Counted from the stretch's first letter, positions 26,075 through 34,942 are shown. The stretch is 52,642 nucleotides of DNA from Myxococcales bacterium (GCA_002728755.1 PBVT01000013.1:1-52642), one strand, 5' to 3'. Program-made: numbers and translations. The notes: generated by a model not told the origin, from the sequence alone.

Positions 26075-29000
26075 ATGGTGGAGCTACTGAATCAAATAAC
26101 CGAGGCGATAATAGGCCCGATTGGTATGCTCGTGGACCCGGCCCAGCGGATCTTCCTGCCGGGTCTAGTCTTGAGTTTTGGTATTGCGTTTCTGGTACTT
26201 TGGCGACGCCGAAAACACTCGAGAGATGGCATCGCCTCTCGCCTCATGGGCGTTATTCCGGCTTCCATCTACGGGCACCGCTCCGCCCGGCTTGATTATA
26301 AGCTACTCTTCGCGAAATCGCTGATTCGTACGCTGCTGATAGCACCCTGGCTGTTTTCTACCTACGGTTTAGCCGTGTGGACATATACAGCTCTCCATGG
26401 GCATTTCGGCGTAGCGAGCTCAACTGGGTTGTCTACCGTACAGATTGTATCTCTTTATACGGTATGTCTCTTCGTAGCCTGGGACTTGAGTCGCTACATC
26501 TTGCATCGCTTGATGCATCGAATCCCCTGTCTGTGGGAATTGCATAAGGTGCATCACTCGGCAGAGGTTTTGACTCCCTTCACTCTGTATAGGAATCATC
26601 CGATCGAGAGCTTGCTATACAGCTTACGGGGAATTCTGGTCACGGGCCTGATGACCGGATTGTTTTTTTATCTCTTTGGAGATAAAGCGCTGCAAATGGA
26701 ATTTCTGGGGGTGAACGCTCTGGGCTTCGTATTTAGCACCATCGGTTCGAACCTCCGGCACTCCCATGTATGGATTTCCTACGGACCCTTCCTGGAGAAA
26801 CACATCATAAGCCCCGCCCAGCACCAGATACACCATAGCCAGAACGCAGAACACTTCGATCGGAATTTTGGCACCTGGCTCGCCCTATGGGATCGCATTG
26901 GCGGGAGTCTATACGTTACGAAGGGCGAAGAGGCTCTTGAATTGGGTCTCTCTTCTTCGGAACAAAATCATGACCCACATCGATTGGGTTCCACCCTCTA
27001 TCAACCGATGGTTGCGGCGCTCCGCTCCCTTGTGTCGCGAAAACCAATGGGTGGCCTGTTGCGAAGTAGAGCTCTGGTTGGAATCCTCTTTTTCGGCCTT
27101 GTGTTCGTGGGAACGACAAACCCGGTATTTGCACAACAAAAGGATAGCGCGCCCATCGTTATTGAGATTGATGATGAGGACGACGAAAGCCCGAAGAAAA
27201 TCGAGAAGAAAGGGGCACTGGTTATCGACACCGTCTCGATCATCGGTGAGCGTGAAAAGGTCTCACGGGTGGCCGGCTCCAATACAACCATTCAAAAAGA
27301 AGCGTTGGAACGGTTTCAGCACGACGACATTCATCGGGTTCTGGAACAGGCTCCTGGGGTATATGTTCGTGGCGAGGATGGTTATGGGCTACGACCCAAT
27401 ATTGGGATGCGTGGGGCGAGCTCGGATCGTAGTGCGAAGATCAATTTGATGGAGGACGGCATTCTCATCGGGCCCGCACCGTATTCTGCTCCCGCCGCCT
27501 ACTATTTCCCGATGATGGCTCGAATTGCCGGGGTAGAGGTCTTTAAAGGACCGTCTTCTATCAAGTATGGCCCCAACACGATCGGAGGGGCCTTAAACTT
27601 CCAGACACGGCCTATTCCGCGGCATACCACGACGTATATTGATCTCGCCTACGGTCAGCATAATGTAGGTCGTCTCCACTCCTATGTCGGCACAAGTGGG
27701 AATCGTTGGGGCTTCCTGCTGGAAGGGGCTCACCTGCAGACGGACGGTTTCAAAACGATCGACGGAGGTGGTGACAGTGGATTTATGCGTGATGAGATCG
27801 TCGCGCGAGGTCGATACCACACCAACCCGGCCGCCGCCTGGTTCCACCAACTGGACCTTCGTGCGGGTTATAGTCGAGAACGTTCGAATGAGACGTACCT
27901 TGGGCTCACGGATGATGATTTTGAGAGTACGCCATACCGGCGATATGCGGCGAGCCAACTCGGTTTGATGGAGTGGCCTCGGACCGAGGTACGGTTGGGA
28001 TATACTCTGAGTCATGAAGAAAGCCTTGAGTTCAACCTCGTAGGGTACCGTCATGACTTTACTCGTAACTGGCGCAAACTTCGTAGTTTCCGTGGAGGGC
28101 CAGCGGTAAAGGATATTCTCGCTAACCCAGGTACGGGTCAGTCGGCGGTCTATTACGCGATCCTCACCGGTCAGGAAGACTCCAGTAGCAGTGACCAGAC
28201 CCTGTTGATCGGAAGCAACGATCGCACATATGTCTCACAAGGCGTCGCGTTTACGGGTCAGTGGCGGCCCGAAGGATCGCGGTTCTTTCAGCAGGAGATC
28301 TCCTTTGGTGCTCGATTGCATACCGACCATATCGAGCGAAACCATACGGACGAAGGCTATTCGATGATAGCAGGGGGGCTTGTTCGTGATGAGACGGAGC
28401 AAAGCACGGTCACCAGGAATAAGGGCGTAGCACAGTCGTTGGCTTTGCATCTCTACGACGAGATCAGGGTAGGGGAGTTGAGCTTCTCACCGGGATTCCG
28501 GGCGGAGTTTATTCGTACAAACTTCGAAGATTTCCTGGCTGACACGAAACAATCGAACTCCGATACGGTACTCATCCCGGGTGTAGGGATTCATTACCAG
28601 GCTTCGTCCTGGTTGGGCCTCCTGGCCGGCGTCCATAAGGGATTCAGCCCAGTGGCTCCTGGACAGCCCGACGAAGTAAAACCGGAACAGAGCATCAACT
28701 ATGAAGGTGGCTTCCGCATCACGTCGAATCAAACACGAGCGGAAGTGGTGGGCTTCTTTAATGACTATTCGAATCTGACGGGGGAGTGCACCTTCTCCAG
28801 CGGATGCTCGGACGATCTACTCAATCGACAATTCAACGCAGGTGATGTTCACGTATATGGACTGGAAACCAGTCTTACGCAGAACTTCAAGGGCCCAGGC
28901 GCGAGTCGAATTTGGACGAGCCTGTTCTATACTTTGACTCTATCCGATTTTCAGAGCGCGTTTACCTCCGGCAATCCGCTCTTTGGTGACGTCGAAAAAG

Positions 29001-29329
29001 GCGATAAGCTTCCGTATGTTCCGGTACATCAGGGGACCGTGATCGCCGGATTGAATTGGAACCCCTTCGAATTCAATGCCTCGATGACCTATACGGGCGA
29101 TATGAGAGATGTGGCAGGTCAGGGCTCGATCGAGAGCCATGAGTTGATTGCGCAGCACCTCGTCGTCGACCTTTCATCGAGCTTTCAGCTCAGTGATGGC
29201 TTCCGAATTTATGCGACCGCACAGAACGTATTGAACTCCTCATACATGGTTTCACGCCGCCCCTACGGGGCCCGACCAGGGAAACCCTTTGAAATTCTGG
29301 TCGGACTGAAGTATGACGGTAGTAACTGA
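26075..29329 (+). CDS. Fusion: fatty-acid-hydroxylase/sterol-desaturase enzyme + FecA-like TonB-dependent receptor
   Basis: 1084 residues in one uninterrupted frame. Residues 1-~320: a multi-pass membrane enzyme with the histidine boxes HRLMH (144-148), HKVHH (157-161) and HQIHH (250-254), which bind two irons in the FA_hydroxylase superfamily. Residues 325-353 (MGGLLRSRALVGILFFGLVF...PVFA) form a perfect internal signal peptide with a likely cleavage after Ala353. Then an acidic linker, a TonB-box-like IDTVSIIGE, plug domain (VLEQAPGVYVRGEDGYGLRP) and 22-strand-type barrel with NETYLGLTDDDF, as in FecA (ferric dicitrate). The internal Met at 27047 could start the receptor alone, but no ribosome-binding site is visible there. 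Either co-translational cleavage yields two proteins, or the frame joins two genes. Confidence 0.88.
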   Translation: MVELLNQITEAIIGPIGMLVDPAQRIFLPGLVLSFGIAFLVLWRRRKHSRDGIASRLMGVIPASIYGHRSARLDYKLLFAKSLIRTLLIAPWLFSTYGLAVWTYTALHGHFGVASSTGLSTVQIVSLYTVCLFVAWDLSRYILHRLMHRIPCLWELHKVHHSAEVLTPFTLYRNHPIESLLYSLRGILVTGLMTGLFFYLFGDKALQMEFLGVNALGFVFSTIGSNLRHSHVWISYGPFLEKHIISPAQHQIHHSQNAEHFDRNFGTWLALWDRIGGSLYVTKGEEALELGLSSSEQNHDPHRLGSTLYQPMVAALRSLVSRKPMGGLLRSRALVGILFFGLVFVGTTNPVFAQQKDSAPIVIEIDDEDDESPKKIEKKGALVIDTVSIIGEREKVSRVAGSNTTIQKEALERFQHDDIHRVLEQAPGVYVRGEDGYGLRPNIGMRGASSDRSAKINLMEDGILIGPAPYSAPAAYYFPMMARIAGVEVFKGPSSIKYGPNTIGGALNFQTRPIPRHTTTYIDLAYGQHNVGRLHSYVGTSGNRWGFLLEGAHLQTDGFKTIDGGGDSGFMRDEIVARGRYHTNPAAAWFHQLDLRAGYSRERSNETYLGLTDDDFESTPYRRYAASQLGLMEWPRTEVRLGYTLSHEESLEFNLVGYRHDFTRNWRKLRSFRGGPAVKDILANPGTGQSAVYYAILTGQEDSSSSDQTLLIGSNDRTYVSQGVAFTGQWRPEGSRFFQQEISFGARLHTDHIERNHTDEGYSMIAGGLVRDETEQSTVTRNKGVAQSLALHLYDEIRVGELSFSPGFRAEFIRTNFEDFLADTKQSNSDTVLIPGVGIHYQASSWLGLLAGVHKGFSPVAPGQPDEVKPEQSINYEGGFRITSNQTRAEVVGFFNDYSNLTGECTFSSGCSDDLLNRQFNAGDVHVYGLETSLTQNFKGPGASRIWTSLFYTLTLSDFQSAFTSGNPLFGDVEKGDKLPYVPVHQGTVIAGLNWNPFEFNASMTYTGDMRDVAGQGSIESHELIAQHLVVDLSSSFQLSDGFRIYATAQNVLNSSYMVSRRPYGARPGKPFEILVGLKYDGSN

Positions 29330-29346
29330 AAACGGTTTTCAATATC
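29328..29346. promoter_or_regulatory. Second Fur-box-like site, ahead of exbB
   Basis: GAAAACGGTTTTCAATATC matches the 19-bp Fur consensus at about 13 positions. It shares the 14 bases TTTTCAATATCGAT with the site at 23221-23239, and includes the perfect dyad TGAAAACGGTTTTCA (29327-29341), which begins with the receptor's stop codon. It suggests separate iron control of the exbB-exbD-tonB genes. Confidence 0.65.
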
Positions 29347-29426
29347 GATAGGGTGTTTCTTCCAATGCTGGCTGTTCCAGTTCCCCAGCCATTAATTCGA
29401 TAGAGATACTCGACTCAACATCAATT

Positions 29427-30113
29427 ATGAACCTGACCCAACCCGCCCCAGTACATCATCCAGACACTATGTCGATCGGCGAACTGCTGACGCAGGGTGG
29501 AGCCACAATGGTGCCCATCTATCTTTGTTTTGTCGTTGTATTGGCGGTGTTCATTAAGAAGTTTCTGGAGCTTCGTTGTGCCAATAAGAGAAACATTCTT
29601 TGGTTGAACGATGTTTTGGAGCAGGTAAATTCGGGAAAACTCGATGATGTGAAGACGACATGTGCGGAGTCACCGCACCCCGCAGCACGAGTGGCTGTAG
29701 CCACAGCGCGTGCATTGAAAGAAAACCCGGAGAAGGCTCAGACCGAAGCACGTCGCGTAGGAAGTCTGGAGATTCAGCGGTTGGAGAAGGATCTGAGCGT
29801 CTTGTCCTTCATGGCACAAGTGGCACCACTGCTCGGTCTACTCGGGACCGTGCTGGGTATGGTCGACCTCTTCATCAATCTACAAGGTGCGGGGCAAACC
29901 AACCTGGCGGTATCGGATCTTTCCTCGGGTATATGGAAAGCGTTGCTCACAACGGCGGCCGGCTTAACGGTGGCTGTGCCTGCTCTTGCTTCTCATACGT
30001 TTTTGACGAGTCGTACGGATGCCATCCGATTACAATTGAGCGATGTGATTCAGCAGATGCTCTATGTCGCCGGACCGAGCGAGTCCGCAAACGGGGGGCG
30101 TCATGGACTTTGA
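29427..30113 (+). CDS. exbB: ExbB/TolQ/MotA-family proton channel subunit
   Basis: 228 residues. Three membrane helices: about 28-45 (VPIYLCFVVVLAVFIKKFLE), 130-152 (LSFMAQVAPLLGLLGTVLGM, the MotA/TolQ/ExbB signature) and 175-195 (LLTTAAGLTVAVPALASHTF). In the family, ExbB pentamers enclose ExbD and use the proton gradient to drive TonB. Followed by exbD with an 11-base overlap and then tonB, so the receptor encoded just upstream has its own energising set. A Met at 29469 is an alternative start; neither has a clear ribosome-binding site. Confidence 0.93.
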   Translation: MNLTQPAPVHHPDTMSIGELLTQGGATMVPIYLCFVVVLAVFIKKFLELRCANKRNILWLNDVLEQVNSGKLDDVKTTCAESPHPAARVAVATARALKENPEKAQTEARRVGSLEIQRLEKDLSVLSFMAQVAPLLGLLGTVLGMVDLFINLQGAGQTNLAVSDLSSGIWKALLTTAAGLTVAVPALASHTFLTSRTDAIRLQLSDVIQQMLYVAGPSESANGGRHGL

Positions 30114-30504
30114 ACGTCGCCGGAGAGTTAGCCCGCATGTCAATCTATCCGCACTGATTGATGTGGCCTTTATTCTCGTCATTTTCATTGTGTTGGCGGC
30201 GAATTTCGATCGGGTACAACGATTGGGCGTCTCCTTGCCTGACGCGGAAGCATCACAACAGGCCACACCCACATCGCTGACCGTCACCATACCCGCAGAC
30301 GGGCCAGTGATTATTGAAGATGCAAAGGTCGAGATGGAGGATGTGGGAGATGTTCTTCGTGGTCTGAAGAGCAAATATAAGAGTGTGCTCTTGATGGCGG
30401 ATAAGAGGGCACATATCCAGCGCGCCGTAGAGATTCTTGGATTGGTTCGTGGTGCGGGGTTTGATGCGGTTGGTATTGCGACAGAGACAAAGGGCAGCCC
30501 ATGA
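30103..30504 (+). CDS. exbD: ExbD/TolR-family biopolymer transport protein
   Basis: 133 residues from the ATG at 30103, overlapping the exbB stop; a G-run sits ahead, and the longer frame from 30064 starts inside exbB. Cytoplasmic basic N-terminus (DFERRRRV), then one helix NLSALIDVAFILVIFIVLAA with the proton-relay Asp (SALIDV), then a periplasmic domain (TVTIPADGPVIIEDAK, VLLMADKRAHIQRAVEIL). Length and order are typical. Works with the neighbouring ExbB and TonB. Confidence 0.93.
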   Translation: MDFERRRRVSPHVNLSALIDVAFILVIFIVLAANFDRVQRLGVSLPDAEASQQATPTSLTVTIPADGPVIIEDAKVEMEDVGDVLRGLKSKYKSVLLMADKRAHIQRAVEILGLVRGAGFDAVGIATETKGSP

Positions 30505-30522
30505 GGAGGATGATCGGATAGG

Positions 30523-31197
30523 ATGTTAAGTACGTGGTTCACACCCATGTTCGCTGCGATCTCCTTGAGCGGCGCCATTGCGTTACTTCCTATCCAGGTA
30601 GCGTCTAGCAAGATTCCTGTACCCCAGGAAGAGTTCAGCTTTGAGGTGATTGAAGTCCCACCGGCCGAGCCTGAGGTAGAGAAGCTCGAAGTCGAAGAGC
30701 CTCCGCCTGAGAAGATAGTGAAACCCAAACCGGTGGTGCGTAAGCCCAGACCGAAGCGAAAGAAAAAGAAGATCGTGAAACCAGAACCGTTGGCCCAGTT
30801 CGTTCCCAAGCAGGACGAAGAGCCCGTCGAAGAAGTGTATGATACGGAACCCCTGGTAGATCCGACCCCTGTGCCGGATCTTACACCTCCACCAAGACCA
30901 GAGGTCGATCTACGGGCGTATGGAAAGAGCATCCATGGCGCGGTGGTACAACATCAGAATTACCCCAGGGTAGCGCGAAGACTTGAGCTCGAGGGAAAGA
31001 CTCTGGTGGAGATCTCTGTCAATCTGGAAGGGGAACTGGTCCATGTGGTGATCAACCGCTCCAGTGGGCATGAATTGCTCGACAAGGAGGCCTTACGGAT
31101 GGTTGAAGCTGCGGCTCCTTTTGACCATTTACCCGTGGGCTATTCCGAGTCGGAAGTTACGGTTGTGATTCCTATCAAATTCCGGCTTCGAGATTAG
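30523..31197 (+). CDS. tonB: TonB-like energy transducer
   Basis: 224 residues. N-terminal signal-anchor helix (MFAAISLSGAIALLPIQVAS), Pro/Glu/Lys-rich spacer (EVEEPPPEKIVKPKPVVRK, then a basic RKKKKI run), and a TonB C-terminal domain from about residue 140: YPRVARRLELEGKTLVEISV, NRSSGHELLDKEALRMVEAA. It links the ExbB-ExbD motor to the plug of the outer-membrane receptor encoded upstream. Starts 18 bases after exbD. The acidic stretch before the C-terminal domain is longer than in E. coli TonB. Confidence 0.92.
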   Translation: MLSTWFTPMFAAISLSGAIALLPIQVASSKIPVPQEEFSFEVIEVPPAEPEVEKLEVEEPPPEKIVKPKPVVRKPRPKRKKKKIVKPEPLAQFVPKQDEEPVEEVYDTEPLVDPTPVPDLTPPPRPEVDLRAYGKSIHGAVVQHQNYPRVARRLELEGKTLVEISVNLEGELVHVVINRSSGHELLDKEALRMVEAAAPFDHLPVGYSESEVTVVIPIKFRLRD

Positions 31198-31207
31198 GCG
31201 GTAGCGT

Positions 31208-31221
31208 ATCGTACGTACGAT
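31208..31221. repeat. 14-bp perfect palindrome after tonB
   Basis: ATCGTACGTACGAT, 10 bases after the tonB stop and ahead of the next lipoprotein gene. It could be an operator or a small transcript hairpin; no T-run follows. Confidence 0.4.
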
Positions 31222-31293
31222 GGTTTCCTGGAGAGACCGAGCTATCGCGTGATTCCTACGATAGGTGGGTTTGTGGTACAAGGGGGTATGAGA

Positions 31294-31923
31294 ATGCGAA
31301 GAAGTACACTTTTCCTGGTTTTCCTGTTCCTGGCATGTGCCTCAGAAGGAGACACGGTTCCGATTCTTCCGTCGGCGGATAACGGCACAACACAGTTCGA
31401 CCCCGGAACAGGGGCGATGGATCAGGGCACCACACAGTTCGACCCCGGCACCGGTTCGATGGACCAGGGGTCTTCGCAAGTGGATCAGGGTACCACTCCT
31501 GTGGATCAGGGGGGTGGTCAAGTGGATACCGGAGGGAGCGTGGTCTCCAATCCCAGCGGCCAATGGATGCTGACAGCCAACCCTTCGAGCCAGGAATTTT
31601 GTAGCAATATGCAAACCTTCGATGCGCAGGTTCTTGTGCTTTCGGTTACGGGTGATGGCCACGCTACCGCTACTCTCGCACCGCCAGGGTGGGCCATTAC
31701 ATTGAATTTTGATGGAACATTAGCCGGAACAAAGCTGACGATGGTGGCGGAATATACAGAAGCGGGGCCACCGTCCATAGGCTGGGCTACCGAGCATACA
31801 CACACCATCGATGTGACCATCTCTTCAACGTTGAATTTCGCCGGTAGCTATGTCCATGAGCTGGTTCCGAATGATGCGTCACCCTGTACCCGGTACTGGA
31901 ACATCTCGGGTAGCAGGCTCTAG
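31294..31923 (+). CDS. Lipoprotein with tandem-repeat linker
   Basis: 209 residues from the ATG at 31294, chosen because AGGGGG stands 7 bases ahead (upstream ATGs at 31249 and 31288 do not fit). Lipobox LFLAC, then a repeat-rich linker (GTTQFDPGTG, MDQG, VDQG units over about 50 residues) and a ~120-residue beta-rich domain with two Cys (SQEFCSNMQ near 95 and SPCTRYW near the end) that may pair. No family recognised. Its 3' end overlaps the converging znuB-like gene by 4 bases. Being last after tonB it may be part of the iron block or separate. Confidence 0.7.
   Translation: MRRSTLFLVFLFLACASEGDTVPILPSADNGTTQFDPGTGAMDQGTTQFDPGTGSMDQGSSQVDQGTTPVDQGGGQVDTGGSVVSNPSGQWMLTANPSSQEFCSNMQTFDAQVLVLSVTGDGHATATLAPPGWAITLNFDGTLAGTKLTMVAEYTEAGPPSIGWATEHTHTIDVTISSTLNFAGSYVHELVPNDASPCTRYWNISGSRL
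31384..31530 (+). repeat. Degenerate tandem repeats in lipoprotein linker
   Basis: Two near-identical ~45-base units coding NGTTQFDPGTGAMDQ and QGTTQFDPGTGSMDQ, followed by shorter 18- to 21-base variants coding SSQVDQG, TTPVDQG and GGQVDTG. Confidence 0.75.
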
Positions 31924-32777
31924 CGATACCGGGACCGGAGCAGATAGCGTAGGATCCCCGCCAGGACCAGAAGCACGCCAAAGACCGTGATGATCGATGC
32001 GCCGGACGGGAATTCCATCGTCCAGGAGAGGTAGAGCCCAAAGAGGCTTGCAAGGACTGCCACGGCCCAGCCGGCAATTAGTCGACTAAGGATTCGTTCC
32101 GAGAACAGCCGGGTGATCACCGCAGGTACGATCAAGAACGAAAAGACCAGGAGGACTCCGGCCGATTGAATGGAGATGGTAAGAACGACCGCGAAGAGAA
32201 GGTAGAAGCCCAGATCCCAGAAGGCAGCATGCTTCATACTCGTACGAGCTTCATCCGGTTGCCAGGAGAGCATATGAAAGCGTCTTCGAAAGGCGAATAA
32301 GACGGCGGCGACAACAAGATAGACGATTGTGCTCGTCTGTACATCGGACCATTCGGTTAACAATAAGATGCCACCGAGGACCTCCTTCATACTCTCTGCA
32401 CCATCGTGGGAATGACTCAAAACGAGCATCATGGCGGCTGTTGATACCGCATAGACGATACCGACGATCGCTTCCTGGGAGATGTGCCGCCGTACAGTGC
32501 CAGCAAAAGCAAAGATGACTGCGCCCAGGGCGGCGAATGCAAAGCTTAAAAGAGCAATATGGTCTGCTTCGATATGACCGCCACTTGCGTTATGAGCGTG
32601 TTCTTCTGCAAAGAATACTTTGGCTACTGTGGCGCCAAGGGCTGCCATCTGGGCGAGGGCGAGATCCACAAAGATGACCTCGCGTTCGAGAACATGCATA
32701 CCCATATAGACGTGGATCCCCGCGAGAATCACGCACATCATGAAGGCGGGTAGCAGAAACTCTATGGCGACACTCAT
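31920..32777 (-). CDS. znuB: Zinc/manganese-type ABC transporter permease
   Basis: 285 residues, about eight membrane helices; FSFAFAALGAVIFAFAG and SFLIVPAVITRLFSERI are typical of the ABC-3 metal permease family. A His-rich loop (EEHAHNASGGHIEADH) lies between the early helices and fits zinc. It overlaps the substrate-binding protein gene by 4 bases (ATGA), so the two are coupled. No ATP-binding subunit gene is found next to them in this window, though the transporter needs one. Function: import of Zn2+ (or Mn2+) across the inner membrane. Confidence 0.9.
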   Translation of the reverse strand: MSVAIEFLLPAFMMCVILAGIHVYMGMHVLEREVIFVDLALAQMAALGATVAKVFFAEEHAHNASGGHIEADHIALLSFAFAALGAVIFAFAGTVRRHISQEAIVGIVYAVSTAAMMLVLSHSHDGAESMKEVLGGILLLTEWSDVQTSTIVYLVVAAVLFAFRRRFHMLSWQPDEARTSMKHAAFWDLGFYLLFAVVLTISIQSAGVLLVFSFLIVPAVITRLFSERILSRLIAGWAVAVLASLFGLYLSWTMEFPSGASIITVFGVLLVLAGILRYLLRSRYR

Positions 32778-33694
32778 TCTTTGGCTGGCTCCAAGGATGC
32801 AATAATATTATTTATGAGTACGTCCATAAAGGCAATGTAGTCTGAGGCTTCACGGACTCCGCCCACCGATGTGGGGAGGAACACTATCTTGGCTCCCGTA
32901 CGTTTGGCTACAAACTTCGAGGGGCGCTCATCATGGTAGATTTCATGTAGGAGGACTTTGACGTCGTTACCTTTGACCATTTGTATGGCGCGGCTCAGGT
33001 GTTTGGGGCTGGGTGGCACCCCCGGTTTGATCTCCAGAGTACCAACGCCGACGAGCCCGAAGCGGTCGTAGAAGTAGTTGAATGTGTCATGGTAACTGAC
33101 CAGAGGAGTGCCCTTATAGGGGGCCATCTTCTGCGTCCATTCCTGAATTTTAGCATCCAATTTTTCGGATAAGGCCGCCGCACGGGCCTTGAACTCTGCG
33201 GCATGGGCCGGGTCCAACTTCATCAGACGTTTTGTCACTGTGCTCAGCAGTTTCTGGATACGAACCGGATCCAACCAGAAGTGGGGGTTGCCATGGGCAT
33301 GAACATGGCCATGGGAGTGGTCTACGGCTGTGGGGATACCAATCGCCTTTATGAACCCGCCTACCTTCAGATATCCGGGTTCTCCGGGGCGGATCTTGGG
33401 ATTGCGAGAACCGCGGATCAGACTCGGCAACCAGCCGGTCTCCAGGTCGAGACCTATAGACACCAGCAGATCGGCTCGTCGAAGCTTGACCATGAGGCTT
33501 GGCTTTGCCTTCACATAATGAGGGTCCTGCCGTGGTTTGGTTATGGACTGTGCTTTAACATGGGGACCACCGATCTGGCGTACGAGATCGGCTAAGTCGT
33601 TGGTTGTGGTCACAACATTGAGCTTCGCGTTTGCCGTCGAACTTCCCCAGAGGATGAGGGCAAGGAACAGAAATGTACTTCCTATATGTTTCAT
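32774..33694 (-). CDS. znuA: Zinc/manganese-type ABC substrate-binding protein
   Basis: 306 residues. Signal peptide ending SSTANA, then cluster A-I fold: VVTTTNDLADLVRQIGG, metal His in QDPHYVKAKPS, a His-rich flexible loop DHSHGHVHAHGNPHFW, and later VSYHDTFNYFYDRFGL and a C-terminal lobe. The His-rich loop is the hallmark of zinc-specific members. AGGAG stands ahead of the start. Binds metal in the periplasm and hands it to the permease encoded downstream. It follows the outer-membrane protein gene after 8 bases, so all three are one operon under the operators at 34973-35030. Confidence 0.94.
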   Translation of the reverse strand: MKHIGSTFLFLALILWGSSTANAKLNVVTTTNDLADLVRQIGGPHVKAQSITKPRQDPHYVKAKPSLMVKLRRADLLVSIGLDLETGWLPSLIRGSRNPKIRPGEPGYLKVGGFIKAIGIPTAVDHSHGHVHAHGNPHFWLDPVRIQKLLSTVTKRLMKLDPAHAAEFKARAAALSEKLDAKIQEWTQKMAPYKGTPLVSYHDTFNYFYDRFGLVGVGTLEIKPGVPPSPKHLSRAIQMVKGNDVKVLLHEIYHDERPSKFVAKRTGAKIVFLPTSVGGVREASDYIAFMDVLINNIIASLEPAKE

Positions 33695-33702
33695 GGATTC
33701 TC

Positions 33703-34839
33703 CTAATAGGCGTGTGCCGGGTGCGTGCCCATGGATACAATGAACTGAAGAAAGACCTCATGTACGAGATCATGATGCTCGTCTGCAGTGGTATCACTAT
33801 GTGCTTGGGTTTCAAGGGCGTATTGGAGTCGTACCGCGGAGCGCTCACTTGGCGCGAAGGCCAGCAATGTCTCGCCCCGGTACCGTCTTGTGTCTGTCTC
33901 TCGAGTAAGACCAAGGACACCACCTCGAAGCTGCATCCACCACTGTTGTGCTGTCTGACGCCGTATGGAGGTGTATAGACCATCTCCCTGCACTCCGTGC
34001 CGATGGGAGGAGATATATTCCGTGGTCCAGTCGATGGTCTCGTAGCGGGCTCGCTGGAGAGGAACCCATTTCATGGTCATATCCACCCCCCATACGCTCT
34101 GGAGATGCCCGTGATCATCCTGGTTGGCCATATAGCTTCCGCCGAGCTCCAGGGTGGTGGTGTCCCCCAGATCAAAGAGGGTCTTCAGATGGGTCACGTA
34201 TGTAAGATCGAGAGGATCGCCTCCGCCACCATGCGCGTGCCCATCCGAATCTTCCGAGTGTCCCGTTTCCCAGCCCGGTCGGACCGCTTGTAGGTTCAGC
34301 TCCGTATAGAACGGAAGTGGCATGAGATAATCGAGGGAGACACCGATCCCGAGAAGGTGGTCGGCCCCTGTCAGAGCCGTTGTAGGCATGGGGGCTGAGA
34401 GATAGTGGCGTGCGTGGGTATGGCGGAGGTTTGATTTCCCGAAGTTGAGTAGGAACTTCCCGGCACGAAGAGTCAGATCAGGAATCGCGATAGTGGAAAG
34501 GAAGGCTTCTTCAAAGCCCACTTCCATAACTCCTTCATGCATATGACCCGCGAGAGAGACGATGCCACGAAAGAAGGGGTCCACATTACTCTCGACACGT
34601 AGTTCGATTTCCTGAAGCTGAAACCCAGACTCTAAACCGTGCGCCCCCTCATGGTCATGTTCGTCGGCCGTGCTATATCCGCCCAAAAACACGATCCCTG
34701 TAGAAATCTGAGGATTCCAGATGTTGGGTCTTTCCTGTACCGTCCGTGTTTGTGCATTGGCAGTTGGAAGACTGCAGATACCAATGAGTATAGTTAGTAC
34801 GATGCGAGCCCGCACCGATAGCTGGTGTACCGAAAACAT
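33703..34839 (-). CDS. His-rich outer-membrane beta-barrel protein, zinc-uptake operon
   Basis: 378 residues. Signal peptide ending PTANA, then alternating amphipathic strands of a porin-like barrel (LTLRAGKFLLNFGKSNLRHT, TTLELGGSYMANQ). Several loops are full of His and acidic residues (ADEHDHEGAHG, HSEDSDGHAHGGGGD, ADEHHDLVHE), which suggests metal collection at the surface. It is first in an operon with znuA and znuB. No TonB box or plug, so passage would be diffusive. Its Shine-Dalgarno GAGG and the stop just before its ATG (TAATG) come from the relic of a tail-collar gene. Resembles zinc-regulated TonB-independent outer-membrane proteins (family name not certain). Confidence 0.8.
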   Translation of the reverse strand: MFSVHQLSVRARIVLTILIGICSLPTANAQTRTVQERPNIWNPQISTGIVFLGGYSTADEHDHEGAHGLESGFQLQEIELRVESNVDPFFRGIVSLAGHMHEGVMEVGFEEAFLSTIAIPDLTLRAGKFLLNFGKSNLRHTHARHYLSAPMPTTALTGADHLLGIGVSLDYLMPLPFYTELNLQAVRPGWETGHSEDSDGHAHGGGGDPLDLTYVTHLKTLFDLGDTTTLELGGSYMANQDDHGHLQSVWGVDMTMKWVPLQRARYETIDWTTEYISSHRHGVQGDGLYTSIRRQTAQQWWMQLRGGVLGLTRETDTRRYRGETLLAFAPSERSAVRLQYALETQAHSDTTADEHHDLVHEVFLQFIVSMGTHPAHAY

Positions 34840-34846
34840 TAAGGAA

Positions 34847-34942
34847 CCTCATAAATCAGAGTATGCAATGTGTTGTACGGAATCATTGGGGACATCGTCG
34901 CTTACCTGCTGTGGTATGCCCTCATCGAATTCCCCATGGAGG
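34847..34942 (-). pseudogene. Relic 3' end of a tail-collar-type gene
   Basis: About 96 bases aligning at roughly 80% with 35582-35679, the 3' end of the tail-collar protein gene, with one 2-base gap that shifts the frame. In the restored frame it ends MSPMIPYNTLHTLIYEVP and stop, against VSPMVPYYALHYLIYEAP in the intact gene; most changes are conservative, so it was once a coding paralogue. The relic abuts the start of the His-rich outer-membrane gene, and the two copies bracket the fur/zur gene. Confidence 0.82.
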
